Shown: positions 11,739-23,616, counted from the stretch's first letter. The stretch is DNA of 64,000 bases from Stachybotrys elegans (GCA_020746835.1 JAGPNK010000001.1:1-64000); one strand, 5' to 3'. Made by a program: numbers and translations. The notes: generated from the letters alone by a model not told the origin.

Positions 11739-12121
11739 TGCGCAATCCCAGTCTGATCGGCGGTCTCGCAGCTGAATAATGGAAAGGGTGAATCTTGTTT
11801 GGAGGAGGAGGCAGCTCGTGGAAAGTTGCAGCGGGTGGAAACCACGTTTTATGAAAGGGCAGTTGCCATGCGTCAGCCCGTCTCCACGCGGTGCAACTTT
11901 CCACGAGCACCGATTTGTCATCCTTGTCAGCCACGAATGGCTTAACTCCGAGGCTCTGAATAGAGGCAGAATCAACATCTGGCAGATATTTGATAATTCG
12001 ATTCCAAACTGCTGAAAATCTATATAATGGCGTCTCAAGCCCTCAATCTCGGCTCAGTCCCATCATCCTCTCACCCATCTTCCACAAGCACAATCGCAAC
12101 ACAACCAAGCACACCTAAATC
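11739..12121. promoter_or_regulatory. Shared divergent promoter of the Zn2Cys6 regulator and the NmrA-like gene
   Basis: The 383-base interval between two outward-facing start codons must hold both promoters. It contains an imperfect inverted repeat: gtggaaagttgcagcgggtgg near 11818 faces cacgcggtgcaactttccacg near 11884. The aagttgca arms could be a symmetrical binding site. Cross-regulation of the pair is plausible but inferred only from position. Confidence 0.4.
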
Positions 12122-13048
12122 ATGGCCACCTATCTCATCACGCAGGCAACCGGCGGCCAAAGCCAGGCAGTCATCGCCCATCTCCTCAAGGCTGGCGTCA
12201 AGATTCACGCCCTCGTCCGCAACCCCGACAAGGCCAACGATCTCCTCAAGCAGCCCGGCGTCACCATCTTCAAAGGCGAGACCAACAACGTTGAAGACGT
12301 CCTCGCCGCCGCCCAGGGCTGCAAAGGGGCCTTCCTCAACACCTACCCCATCCCCGAACTCGAGGTCCAGCAGGCCAAGGCCGCCACCGAGGCCTGCCGT
12401 AGAGCCGGCGTCGAGTCGGTCGTCCTCGCCACAACAATGTATACGGATGACAAGTCCTTCTGGGACAATGAACTGACCAAGCAGCACCAGCTGCACGGCT
12501 ACTACCAATCCAAGCACGCCATCGAGGCCATCGTCCGCGAGGCTGGCTTCACGTACACCATCCTCCGCGCCGGCTTCATCCACTTCGACTACTTCTTGCC
12601 CAATGTCCTGCCAAACTACCCCTGGCTTCACTCGCACGGCGAGCTCCGCCACGCTTTCGATGAGGGCCGCGGTATCCTCCACACCGACGCTGATGACATT
12701 GGAAAGTACGCGGCCGCTGCTCTCCTCAACCCCGCCAAGTTTGGCGGCCAAGAGATCGAGCTGGGCAATGAGGCCATCACGCCATCGCAGGCCGCCGACA
12801 TTCTCACCAGGGTCAGCGGTCGAACCATCCCCGTCAGGAAGCTGGACGATGCCGAGTTTTCAGAGGCCATCAAGACCTACTACCCCTTGTGGTGGCACCG
12901 ATACTCCAACCACAAGGATTGGGCGGGGGCCGATGTTGTTGCCAAAGAGGTTCAGGAAAAGTTTGGAATTCCTTTTACTTCCTTTGAGGACGCCATCAAG
13001 AGGGACAAGGCTAGGCTGCTTGAGACTCTCCCAAAGCTTGATGGGTAG
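12122..13048 (+). CDS. NmrA-like NAD(P)-binding protein
   Basis: This is a single-exon gene of 308 residues with a good start context (aatcATGG). The N-terminus forms a Rossmann fold with the glycine motif TQATGGQSQAV, followed by KIHALVRNPDKAN. The YYQSKHAIEAIVREAG segment matches the lysine-containing helix of atypical short-chain reductases. The overall pattern fits the NmrA/HSCARG family, which acts as redox sensor or isoflavone-reductase-like enzyme in fungi. No substrate can be assigned. The gene is complete, with no intron signals, and is codon-biased towards C-ending codons, suggesting good expression. Confidence 0.85.
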   Translation: MATYLITQATGGQSQAVIAHLLKAGVKIHALVRNPDKANDLLKQPGVTIFKGETNNVEDVLAAAQGCKGAFLNTYPIPELEVQQAKAATEACRRAGVESVVLATTMYTDDKSFWDNELTKQHQLHGYYQSKHAIEAIVREAGFTYTILRAGFIHFDYFLPNVLPNYPWLHSHGELRHAFDEGRGILHTDADDIGKYAAAALLNPAKFGGQEIELGNEAITPSQAADILTRVSGRTIPVRKLDDAEFSEAIKTYYPLWWHRYSNHKDWAGADVVAKEVQEKFGIPFTSFEDAIKRDKARLLETLPKLDG

Positions 13049-14129
13049 GGGCTGAACAGATTTATATTTAAGCACACATGTGTAGATGGTGGAATAGATT
13101 GAATGATGATGCATGCTGTCCCCCATGATCTACACCGTCGCTGTCGTGTGATCTACACTCGCTGTTGTATGATCACACTCGCTGTTGTGTGATCTACACC
13201 GTCGCTGTTGTGCACGCCGTGTCGGTTGTTACCCACGGAAATCCTGTATGACAATTCCAGCACGGCGATCTCGTCGCACACGCCGTGAGCGTCTCGGTCG
13301 CCACCCAAGGCGCTGTTGTGCACCCACACGGCAGCGTGGCGAACCCTGGTCATGATAAGCATGTGTCAATCAGCAGGAGGGATGCTCACGGTCCATGATG
13401 CAAAAGTCGCTGGAGCAGTTGAAGGCGCAGCCAAACTCGGTGCCCGGGTGTGTCGTTACCGTCACGGTTGGGATGCAGCTGGACGGGTCGTCGGGGATTG
13501 TCGTGGCCCTGCACAGTCAGCGGTGTTTGAATAGATATGGGGGACGTACACTATGGCCGAGACGACTACAGTACTAAGTGAAGGCATCTTGGTTGTGATG
13601 AGTGTAAAACATACAGGAATGAGACAGGCAGCACGCAGCCTTATATCCTCCATGTCTCGGGTCATCTTCAGCTGGTATGCAGCTGTCATGCATGCTGCCC
13701 TGCATGTCACATGCCACGATGCAGCAAGTCTGCAGTCACACACTCACCACGTCGTATCATGTTGCATGCTGCTGCCAGGATTCCCGAACGAGATAGCTCT
13801 GCGAGTGGCATGGCTGTACTGGAGCTGAGCTCCGATATACGGATTGAGGAACGCGGCTCAACGGTTGATTGGACAGCTGCATAGACGAGGGGTATATCTT
13901 GATATTAGGATTCCTAGGGCTGGAATACGAGAACTGACCCTGACAGGTGGTCTGCATGACATGTACATGTCGTTTAGTTTACCGCTCGTGGTATAGTTGC
14001 ATATGTCGTCTGGGTCTTGCATTTACACCCAAATTCAGTCCTTGGCTCGGATATGGATTTGTTGGTCCTTGGCCCGGATAACTTACGATTAGTTACCAAT
14101 ATCGCCAGTTCCACGCACATACGCGGGTG
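13049..14129. other. Gene-free interval with minisatellite-like repeats
   Basis: About 1.1 kb between the 3' ends of the NmrA-like and F-box genes. Its first part holds imperfect 20-23-base repeats, annotated separately. Further on are repeated CATGC-containing words around 13680-13770. No open frame resembles a protein and no splice-consistent gene was found. Confidence 0.5.
13129..13215. repeat. Imperfect minisatellite, about four 20-23-bp units
   Basis: The unit gatctacaccgtcgctgttg recurs about four times with small changes. It directly follows the 3' end of the NmrA-like gene. The related words cgctgttgtgcac and cgccgtg appear again up to about 13335, so the array may once have been longer. 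Confidence 0.7.
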
Positions 14130-15460
14130 TTACCGCCCTCTCTGGAGAATCATCTTCTCCCATAACCAGTCGTGCAGGATGTCTGAAACAACAAATTCGT
14201 AAACAGACCTTGCGGCTTTCGGGGTGGCTTCTCGGTAGTAAGCTGATATGCCTACGGCATACTTGACCCCGTCGGACATGAATTTCCTCAGCGTGGTCCT
14301 GTGGCCGTGGTATCCCATGGGCTCGCTGTCGAGAGCAAGCACCCAGGAGCTGATGATGAAAAAGCCGGCAATGGGGTTAATCACTCGAACCCGCAGCGGG
14401 GGCGATTTAAGACCGTTGGCGCGGCGGAAGTTGTATCCAAAGCAGATAAAGGCCAGGCCTACGAGATTGGCCAGCCGCAGGATCCTGAGACGGGTGAGCA
14501 ACAGAGAGCACGAGGGAGAACTCCCTTACGTATGAAGATAGCATAGGCAAAGGGCGGCCACCAGTCCCCGGTTCCAGCCCGGCAGGGTGATTCTGCGGGT
14601 TCCGTAATAGACAGGGGGGACTGCCAAGCCAAGCAGGATGGCCTGCATAGCTGCACGGACAGGAAGAGGGCTGACATCACTTGGCGGGATCTTCTGGTCA
14701 TATCGCTCGGTGAGTAGACTGCCGCACATGAAGCACAAGGTCAACTTGGCAAGGTGGATAGTTAGTGGCGAGGGACGAGTGTACATTGCGCAGACGTGAT
14801 ACTCACGGCACCGGAGAGAGCGACTGGCAGCGTGTCAGGGACGAAGGCCAAGGCGACGGCGTAGGCGGTGACGGCGATGATCCATCTGCCCAAGGCAAAC
14901 CAAGCGTTGAGGCCGAGAGCCTTGTCATAGCTGGTGTTGCAGTGCCTAGCCTCATACGAGGCGAGGGAGGAGTTGCGGCGGTGCAGGCGGCCGCACCACC
15001 GGCACCATTTCCAATCGCCAGAGAACTTGCCGATGAAGTGAGCGTTGGGGAGCAGCAGGCCGTGGCGGTAGAGGCAGTCAATGCAGCGCGCCTCGTAGGG
15101 TTGCCAGAGGAGATTGCGAAGAGATTCGGGCCATGCGAGCGTCTTGGCATCCGGGTCATAGCGGCCACAGTTGCGGCAGGACCAGGTCAGGACCCGGCTC
15201 ATCTGCTCGGGGCCAAGCAGGAAGCGGACGAGGCGCGGGGTGAGGGTGGCATGGTAGTAGCGGCAGGTCCGGCGGAGGGCCTCGAGGTCCCCGAAGTCGA
15301 GGTGGCGGAAGATGGCGATCCAGATCTCGTTGGGCAGGGTGCGGAGGTGGTCAGGGGCGCCGCCGGAGCCCGAGCCGGAGACGGAGAGGTCGAGGTCGAG
15401 GACGGTGTCGCTGAAGGAGATGACGCCGGGTGGAGAGTGAGACATGGTGAGCTCCTCCAT
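14130..15460 (-). CDS. F-box protein with C-terminal membrane segments
   Basis: Three exons (15460-14807, 14744-14530, 14484-14130) give 407 residues. An F-box lies at about residues 41-80 (LPNEIWIAIFRHLDFGDLEA). It should bind Skp1 in an SCF ubiquitin ligase. Next come three CxxC pairs (CRNC, CIDC, CRWC) in a zinc-ribbon-like arrangement. The second half has about five hydrophobic stretches (for example ALGRWIIAVTAYAVALAFV), so the protein should be embedded in a membrane. F-box plus multi-pass membrane anchor is unusual. The start is in good context (gccATGG). Substrate and membrane are unknown. Confidence 0.75.
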
Positions 15461-16525
15461 GGCAGCAGCGGCGGGGAGACTACGCCATGGCGATGGGTGG
15501 TGGAGGCGCGACGGCGAGGGGTTGTGCGTAGTGTTGCGTTGCAGCGATACTTGGCAGAATGTTGAAATGGACGGATGATGAATCCCAGCTGTGAATCGAA
15601 GCCGTGCAACATGACTCGCGGGCCTCAGGATTCAGGCATCAGGGCACGGGCCGGCCATACCTCATTACTGTACCTTAGCAGTAGTATGTACCTAGTACCT
15701 GGTAGGTCATGCAGACGGACGAAACGGTCTGCTTGCTGTCAGCGTGCGCATCGAGTAAATATTAGGCAGCGAGGGTATATCAGCTGCGGTAGTATTTGGG
15801 GCGGTAAATGGACTCAAACTGATTCAAGTAAAGAGGCGCGGGGCGGCAGCGGTATCCTTGCAGCTCCCACAAGTGAAGCGGACGACCAAGAGCAATACGT
15901 ACAGGTACCTACCCACGTATGTACTTGTATGGGTTAGTCGGCGGCTTGAGGCAGTGATGAAGCCGGCTTGATGAAAACGCCAGCTGACAATCAGCGCAAA
16001 CAAACAACTGGCTGTAGCATCAACCGGCCGTGTCTCATCCATCATCTGGCTGCGTCATCTCTCAGTGCCCTATTCTTAGCAGCGCGGTCCCTAAGCACGC
16101 GCCGGCGCCGCGGCTCAGGCCTCGATCCCCTGACACGCCAACTGACAGCGCACCGCGTTTCCACTGATTGACCCCGCCACGCTCCGGCTGACGTACCACT
16201 GTGGCAACCGCCAACCCTTCTATCAGCTTCATTACAGGTACCTTACGGAGTACGCTGACTTTGACTTCAATTGCCGGTCTCACCCAACCTCCGAGTGCTG
16301 CGCACTTGCATACGTGGATCTAGATAATACCCCGTCATGCCACGGACGCCGCTCCCCTGCCCTCTCTCATTTTTTGTTTGTCTGCCGGGCTTCGGTCGAC
16401 CCTCGTCCCGACCACTCGGCGGTGCTTAAAAGCCCTGCGCCTCGTGGATACTGCCAGATCATTACGCCCATATATTTATTTATTGACTCGCGCCTACCTT
16501 CTGCCCTTCCTCACTCGCGCCCAGC
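15461..16525. promoter_or_regulatory. Divergent intergenic region between the F-box and proline-rich protein genes
   Basis: About 1.1 kb between two outward-facing genes. A TATA-like tract (catatatttatttattgac) at 16468-16487 precedes the plus-strand gene by about 50 bases. Copies of the word GTACCT/AGGTAC occur around 15690-15910. No gene is visible inside. Confidence 0.45.
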
Positions 16526-18229
16526 ATGGAGGCTCGCTCTCTCGCTGACCTCAACCAGCTCGCCTCCAACCCTCCCCAATATCCCGTCAATCCCACCCGG
16601 GAAACACATGAGCCCTTGGTCCTCTACATCTCCAGGGTCCCTGGCACTCGAGGTATGCGTCTCGCTTATTTTTCTGCTTCCCCGCTCACAGCCTTAGATG
16701 TGATCCTCTCCACTTTCAAGCCCGGCCTCAAGAACGTCACGGCCGAGGATGTCAGCAGCTCCTTCTACTACGTGCATCATGAGCTGCCCTCGGCCGAACC
16801 TTGGCCAGCACCTAGCCGTGTTCGCGATGATGCCAACGGCCGCTCCAGCGAGGACAGCCTGTCCTCCTCCATGGTCATCCGCCGCAAACCTCTGCCCCCT
16901 GACGCAAGGCCCATGACGCCTGAGAGCATCCGCTCCAACCCGCTTGCGCCTCCTGGATACAGCTCGGGACGTCCTTCCCATGACCAGACTCGCCTCACTC
17001 CCGACTCCTTGATCATTCCTCAACCTGGCTTGGAGCCTCGAACAGGCCGGCCTAGGGCAGCCACCACCGGAACCGACACCTCCAGCCAATCACATCCATT
17101 TCCCTCGCATGCAGATGGCCAGCCCACGACCTCGATGCCCAGGAAACCCGTCGGCCCTCGCCCTATGGACGATGAAGAGCAGCCACCCCCTCTCCCGGAG
17201 CGAAACCCGCCACTACCACCTCGTCCCAACTCCCAGAACCATGTCTCCTACTCGAAACCCCCCTCGCCCACCAAGCGCGCACACCCCATCGGCACTCCCT
17301 TCACCCTCACCCTCATCCGCCGCGACCCTAGCTCCGGTATGCAGTGGAACGTCGGCAAGATCACGTCCCACCAGCCTGACTTGCCCGAACAAGCTGACTG
17401 GGACACCATCTTCCCGGCCCAGCCCATGGCCCGCCTTCACTCCTCCCCGCGGCATCCCGCCATCGAAGTCCGCATAGAAAACTCGGGCTACGCCAAGTTT
17501 CGCAACATGCCCAGGCGCAGCATGGATACGCGCCCCTCCGGCTTGTGCGCGCCCCTCCCACTGCCCAGCGAGGACATGACCAAGCCCGACGGTGGTTTCT
17601 TTGCTCGTCAGGTCGTCATGGAGTATACCAAAAGCTGGACAACCAACCTCAAGGAGATGCTTCGCAAGCATCACGGTCGCAGTGACAGCGTTCCGGTTAT
17701 CAACACCAACGGCCCCACCTCCCCGACAGACGGTGACAGTCTCAACGGCGTCAAGCCCATCGGCTACACCTTTGCTACTCCCTGGGATGGCCGCTGCCAA
17801 TTCCGAACCGGCAACGGTGGCCGAAGTCTTCGCTGCCACGTCCACCAAGATGGATCCACCATCAACTTCAACCCTCTCGTCGGTGGCCAGGACAACGACG
17901 CCCCTACTTCGTCCGTCGTCAGTGAGCTGCGCTTCAACCTCCCCAGTTCAGAGCTCTTCGGCTCCGACCGCGACCCCAACGCCCAGCGCCGCGGCCATTT
18001 CGGTAAATTCTTCCGTCAGGATGCTCCTAGCGACGAATCCCTCCCCGACGACGAACCAGTCTCACCTTTTGAGATGCATCTAGGCAAGGAAAAGGCCGGA
18101 GGAGGAAACCGTGGGACACGCGCCAAGCTAGGAAAACTTATCATTTACAATGACGGTCTCAAGATGTTAGACCTTCTCGTATCGGCAAATATCGGAGTTT
18201 GGTGGGCAGCTTGGGAACGGAGTTTCTAA
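16526..18229 (+). CDS. Conserved fungal proline-rich protein of unknown function
   Basis: Two exons (16526-16652 and 16698-18229) join to give 552 residues; the 45-base intron is in frame and free of stops but has a GTATGC donor and TAG acceptor. The N-terminal 70 residues are ordered (LVLYISRVPGTRDVILSTF). A long disordered stretch rich in Pro and Ser follows, with PPPLPERNPPLPPRP, a typical SH3-binding sequence. The C-terminal half is again ordered and ends KMLDLLVSANIGVWWAAWERSF-like. I recognise this as a widespread filamentous-ascomycete family without assigned function. The SH3-type motifs suggest a scaffold role at the cortex or cytoskeleton, which is inference only. Confidence 0.8.
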   Translation: MEARSLADLNQLASNPPQYPVNPTRETHEPLVLYISRVPGTRGMRLAYFSASPLTALDVILSTFKPGLKNVTAEDVSSSFYYVHHELPSAEPWPAPSRVRDDANGRSSEDSLSSSMVIRRKPLPPDARPMTPESIRSNPLAPPGYSSGRPSHDQTRLTPDSLIIPQPGLEPRTGRPRAATTGTDTSSQSHPFPSHADGQPTTSMPRKPVGPRPMDDEEQPPPLPERNPPLPPRPNSQNHVSYSKPPSPTKRAHPIGTPFTLTLIRRDPSSGMQWNVGKITSHQPDLPEQADWDTIFPAQPMARLHSSPRHPAIEVRIENSGYAKFRNMPRRSMDTRPSGLCAPLPLPSEDMTKPDGGFFARQVVMEYTKSWTTNLKEMLRKHHGRSDSVPVINTNGPTSPTDGDSLNGVKPIGYTFATPWDGRCQFRTGNGGRSLRCHVHQDGSTINFNPLVGGQDNDAPTSSVVSELRFNLPSSELFGSDRDPNAQRRGHFGKFFRQDAPSDESLPDDEPVSPFEMHLGKEKAGGGNRGTRAKLGKLIIYNDGLKMLDLLVSANIGVWWAAWERSF

Positions 18230-18533
18230 TGGAGATTGATACCCTGGAAGAATATTGAATATTACACTGTAGACATGAATTAATACTTGTAAAATTAGAA
18301 TTGTTTTTTATTTTGCCTCCGGCGGCCCTTGGCAGGGAGCCTTTCCTCGCCTTCGGCTCGATGATGTATTGATGGCGTTGGGTCACGTGTGGGGTCACGT
18401 GCGCCAATCACCTTGCAAGCAATGTAATCCCTCGTCAACTCCAAAAGCTTCCTGACAAGACATCACCATCGCCACACCCTCACCAACTTCGCTCCCCTCC
18501 CGCGACCAGGTCAATTGGGGCCCCTCGCACACC

Positions 18534-19390
<857 letters not shown>

Positions 19391-19652
19391 GCCTTGGACG
19401 TACATGTATTACTGTATCCGCGAACAAAATGTTTCTTTCTGGGCTCCTTTCCTTTGTCTGCTAGAGTCGGTGAAGCGCGTGTAGAATCAAGACGATCATA
19501 TTGACTCAGTTGCCAATTGCCGTATCCGCTGTGCTGCTATAGGTCACACCGCAAACGTGGCAACATGTCACAAACATGCCTCGATTGTGCTTCTTCGCTA
19601 ATCTAAACAACTCATAGGCCAACTGAACAATCTGAGCGCCTACACGCACTAC

Positions 19653-21011
19653 CTAGCACTCCTTGACGCGAGGCTCGCCCGCCTCGCCCGCCGCATTCAG
19701 CAGCAGCTCCATCAGCCCAGCGCCCACCTGCCTCATGTTGTTGTGGTACTGCTCCTTATCCGGGTAAAAGGGGCACACAAGGGACCCCGTGTTGATGCCA
19801 AACTCGAGCGTCAGGCCGTGCATGCGGTTCTTGCCGCAGGAGCCGTCGCCCTGGCGGTAGTATTGCGACATGGCGTAGTCTGTGCTGCCGCCCGACACGG
19901 GGTACACCATGGCGCTCTGGTTGGTGGTGTAGTAGATGCTGCCGGCGCTGTTCATGGCAGAGGCCATGCGGGCCGTCACGTCCATCTGCGTTCTGAGGTC
20001 CTCCTCGAGGATGTACTCCCCGTACTGGGAGTCCTCTGGCTCCGTGCCCAGCATGCCGCGCTTGCCGTCGTAGGTGGCGTTGCTGAAGCTCTGGTCCTCG
20101 GCCGTCGTCTGGGCGCTGTCGTCGCCCCAGCCATAGAGGATGGTGGCGCTGAAGGAGTGCAGATCCAGAAACCACGTCAGCGAGGGGAACGTAAACATGA
20201 CGTCGGCGACGTTGTTGGTCTCGGGCTCCGAGAAGGGCGCCGTGCCGTGGAAGACCTCGGAGCCGGGCTGGTCCGAGGCGACAGACGACATGGAGGCCAT
20301 GGGGTTGAAGGCCGTGCGGTAGTTCCACAGGAAGTTGAAGTTGCGGTTGAGGTCGACGCCGACGGTGCGGTAGTCGTGGTACAGCACGCTGGCGTTGTTG
20401 CGGTTCTTGCGCCAGCACGTGTCGGTGGCCTGGTCGTAGTGCACGCCGTCCGGGTTCACGAGCGGCAGGATTATGACGCCGTGGGAGAGCGCCTGCGCGA
20501 CCTGGTCGGCACCGTAGGCGTGGCCGCCATACCGGACGCCCGTGCCGTTGCGCTTGGCGTGGAGAAGGTCGGCGATGAAGTAGAGCACGTGGTCGGGCCC
20601 GCCGCGCTCACGGCCATGGACGCCGCTCTGGATGAGGACGCGGGGCTCGTCGCCGATGAGGATGCCGTGGACGGTGCGGTTGGCAAACGTGCGCTCCGGG
20701 GCGGTGAAGAAGCGGACGTCGTCAAAGGTGTTGGTCAGGGCCCCGAGGCCGGACCGGATCTCGTCGACGTTGAGGAGCAGGCCCAGGTCGCGGTCCTCTA
20801 TGCCGATGCCGCGGGGGGCCACGGCGCCACCCTCGAAGCGGTCGCCTTCGCCGGCGACGAGGTAGAAGTTGCCGGTGGGGGACTGGCGAGGGCGGCTGTC
20901 CCGGCGCGAGGGATAGTGGCCCAGACGCTCAAACTCTTGCTCCTCCTCGATCTCGTGGGGTAGGAGGCACGCCGCCACCAGGGGGAGAACCAAGACTGAG
21001 GAAAGCTTCAT
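19653..21011 (-). CDS. Secreted zinc carboxypeptidase, M14 family
   Basis: This is an intronless gene of 452 residues with a signal peptide (MKLSSVLVLPLVAACLLP). Zinc ligands are His and Glu in SGVHGRERGG, with the third His in WFLDLHSF. The substrate-binding residues appear in NPDG and GVDLNRNF, and the catalytic Glu in LTLEFG near residue 412. There are several N-glycosylation sequons. No long activation propeptide is evident, so it resembles the ECM14/M14-like secreted group rather than classic pancreatic-type zymogens. It should remove C-terminal residues from extracellular peptides. With the subtilase at 7 kb it makes two secreted proteases in the window. Confidence 0.92.
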   Translation of the reverse strand: MKLSSVLVLPLVAACLLPHEIEEEQEFERLGHYPSRRDSRPRQSPTGNFYLVAGEGDRFEGGAVAPRGIGIEDRDLGLLLNVDEIRSGLGALTNTFDDVRFFTAPERTFANRTVHGILIGDEPRVLIQSGVHGRERGGPDHVLYFIADLLHAKRNGTGVRYGGHAYGADQVAQALSHGVIILPLVNPDGVHYDQATDTCWRKNRNNASVLYHDYRTVGVDLNRNFNFLWNYRTAFNPMASMSSVASDQPGSEVFHGTAPFSEPETNNVADVMFTFPSLTWFLDLHSFSATILYGWGDDSAQTTAEDQSFSNATYDGKRGMLGTEPEDSQYGEYILEEDLRTQMDVTARMASAMNSAGSIYYTTNQSAMVYPVSGGSTDYAMSQYYRQGDGSCGKNRMHGLTLEFGINTGSLVCPFYPDKEQYHNNMRQVGAGLMELLLNAAGEAGEPRVKEC

Positions 21012-22017
21012 GATGGCAAGGATGGCATACCAGAGGGGGAGAAGCGCGGCAACAGGTTGACACTGCTTTTATAGCCATGGCTCACGGTGCAGGCACTGCC
21101 TTGGGACTGTGGACAGAGACTGGAGTTTGTGTTGTGTTTGCCTGCGAGCATATGTAAAAGGCTTGGCGATGGGTGGGAGGTATGCGGGTCGGGTCGGACG
21201 AGACGGCCAACGATCGGATATGAGTTGTGAGAGGTGAGGAGGATGGGGTGCCGAGCGATGCTGGAGACATGTGAGGGAACTCTCGGCCGGACTAGTCCAC
21301 GTGGAAAGATGTGTAGCGTGATACTGGAACAGGGGATGTTTGTCGAATACATCGTTCTGGTGGTACAGACAGGTCACGTCTTCACGATAGTGGTGTGGTG
21401 TTTGCCAAGCCGCCTTCCACCAACAACTCGACAGGCCCATTCTGTCTTGGACGATGAGAATTCCTTGACGGCCCAAGGCCCTGGGTACAGAGATTTGTTT
21501 TATCAAGGTGAATCATGAACCCGTTCGAGATTGATAATGGCTAATCGAGCTTCCATTCCGTACGCATGTCCCCTTTACCTAATGCAATGCACAAGATAAA
21601 CAACATCACCTAGGATCTAGAACCGGCTCGCTGGAACCAGAGAGAGAGCTAGATAATTCTCATTCTGAACCTCGAAACGAATACTCCGTGGGATGCAGTA
21701 AATACAGACGTCATGTCGGAATGTGTCCAGGGTAGCGCCCATCACGTGACGCCCAAGCTCCCTCCGACCTCAATTTTCCATCATAGAAGCACCCAAACCT
21801 CGCAAACCAACCCCAAAGCTCCATACCTCCTCGCCATCAACCCAAGAACCGCCCGTCCATCCCCCATCCACGTAGGTCGTCCCCCTCTCCCCCCGCCTCC
21901 CCCGACGCCCAATTGAGTTCCACGCCACTCAATCCCTCCTCCCTCCTCGGAATATTTTCAGCGCGCGAGAAAAAAAAACCCAACATCCTGACACACCCGG
22001 ATCTAGTCACAGCCAAA
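21012..22017. promoter_or_regulatory. Divergent intergenic region between carboxypeptidase and ACP genes
   Basis: About 1 kb separates the two outward-facing starts. A probable TATA element for the carboxypeptidase lies near 21070 (ttttatagcc on plus, close to its start). The ACP leader is pyrimidine-rich and ends with an A-rich run and CAAAATG. No gene is seen inside. Confidence 0.45.
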
Positions 22018-22603
22018 ATGTTCCGCACCGCCGTCCTTCGCTCCCTGGCATCCGCCACCGCCCGCGCGTCCGTCCGCCCCGTCGCCGCCCGCCAGTCCCT
22101 CGTCCGCCTCGCCGCCGCCGCCGCCTCGCCCGCGCGCGTCCCCCGCCTGCAGAGCCTCGTCGCCGTCCGCGGGTACGCCTCGGCCGGCGGCCTGAACAAG
22201 GAGGAGGTCGAGGGCCGCATCATCAGCCTGCTGTCTGGCTTTGACAAGGTGAGCGGAGCCCGCACGTCTCGGGGTCAGCAAGGAGCAGCCCGCTAACTTG
22301 GCTGGCAGGTCAACGACGTCAACAACGTACGCATCGCCCCTAGCCGTATCGCGGCGTATATCTGACACCTCGCAGATCAAGTCCACCTCGCACTTCGCCA
22401 ACGACCTCGGCCTCGACAGCCTCGACACCGTTGAGGTCGTCATGGCCATCGAAGAGGAGTTTAGCATTGAGATCCCCGACAAGGACGCCGACACCATCCA
22501 CTCTGGTAAACTCACTCACCTGTCATCCAGGTCCCCCCAGTACTAACTGATTGCAGTCGACAAGGCCGTCGAGTACATCCTCAGCCAGCCCGACGCCCAC
22601 TAA
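22018..22603 (+). CDS. NDUFAB1: Mitochondrial acyl carrier protein (complex I-associated ACP)
   Basis: Four exons (22018-22248, 22309-22326, 22376-22505, 22557-22603) give 141 residues. The N-terminal 57 residues are a mitochondrial presequence made mostly of Ala, Arg, Val and Ser. The carrier domain has [13 protein letters not shown], whose Ser takes the 4'-phosphopantetheine arm, and the acidic helix [16 protein letters not shown]. It carries acyl chains for mitochondrial type II fatty-acid and lipoate synthesis, and is also a complex I subunit and LYR-protein partner. Exon 2 is an 18-base microexon coding VNDVNN, which automated models often miss. The motif is intact. Confidence 0.95.
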
Positions 22604-23616
22604 TCGCCCTCCCTGATTGAAGACGGAAAAGCCAACGGTTTCCGGTCCCGGACTCTCGCCTCTTCTCACCAAATATTGTACAATTTTCTATACCGCCCCA
22701 TCCAATGCAACAAAAAAGACTAGACGGAACAGGCAGAGCAGCTGGGACTGGACACGACGGTGCGGCGGGAACGCTTGGGCTCGGACAGACTCGTTTCTTC
22801 CCAGAGGTGCGACATAATGACAGCCCCTCGGGGGTTCGGGACAGGGACGTTTATTTGTGAACGTGTATTTGTGGAAGCGGGAAGACGTCGTCCTTGCCTG
22901 CGCATGGCTACGTGGCCTCTATGTACTAGTGTATAGAAGATCTCTTGTTCTGCCTCTTTCGCATTCTACAGTCATGGTGTCACGGTAAGAGATGTTGTGA
23001 ATAGGTGGAACAGATGCACACTGTCTGCTATATTCACTCGCTATTCTTAGATGTCCCGGCACACTAGTCGTTCATCGTCCTCGTCCATTCGTACAAGAAA
23101 ATGAAAAGGAAAGACGAGCAATGCCCTCTGCTACTCAAATGACCCTCCCAGGGTGCAGAACATTACCCTCACGTTTTACACAAGACCAAAAACCCAAGCA
23201 TAAAGTAAAGGACGGGGCCCAAGCAAGTATAGGCCCAAGCAAGTATAAGTAGGACCCAAACAAGTAAACAAGTATAAAGTAAAGGACGGGGTGGAGTCGA
23301 GTTGGACAAGGTATGTTTAGAAATGAGCGGCGTGCAGTCCAAAGCAGCCCAGGAAGAAACAATCCGCCATGTTTCCAGGTGATCCAAGTTAGGTAAAAGG
23401 CAGCCGGCCACGTGTGATGGATGGCAAATATTTGATTGGAATGATAGTTGGACTGTTGATGTAATATGTAATCATGTGCCGTGAAGATACTGAGACTATA
23501 AATGAGAAACCACCTTTTGCTGTCCTGGTATGTAGCGCCATCGTTTTGCATTTTCTCTTCCGGTAAAGGCTGATGCGGTCTAGGGATGGAAAAACAAGTA
23601 AAGATTCGCTGGCCGG
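22604..23616. other. Convergent 3' intergenic region
   Basis: About 1 kb between the ends of the ACP gene and the CCCH zinc-finger gene. It should hold both 3' untranslated regions. A duplicated segment is annotated separately. No open frame in it resembles a gene. Confidence 0.5.
23203..23291. repeat. Duplicated segment with 17-bp direct repeats
   Basis: The word taaagtaaaggacgggg occurs at 23203-23219 and again at 23275-23291. Between them cccaagcaagtata occurs twice, plus a diverged aaacaagtaaacaagtata. This looks like a recent slippage duplication in untranslated sequence. Confidence 0.65.

Noticed and set aside
13129..13215. CRISPR-like array
   Set aside because: Units are contiguous and imperfect with no unique spacers, in a eukaryotic genome; it is a minisatellite.
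19743..20963. Long plus-strand open frame opposite the M14 carboxypeptidase
   Set aside because: It is the antisense shadow of a GC-rich gene with all catalytic motifs on the other strand.
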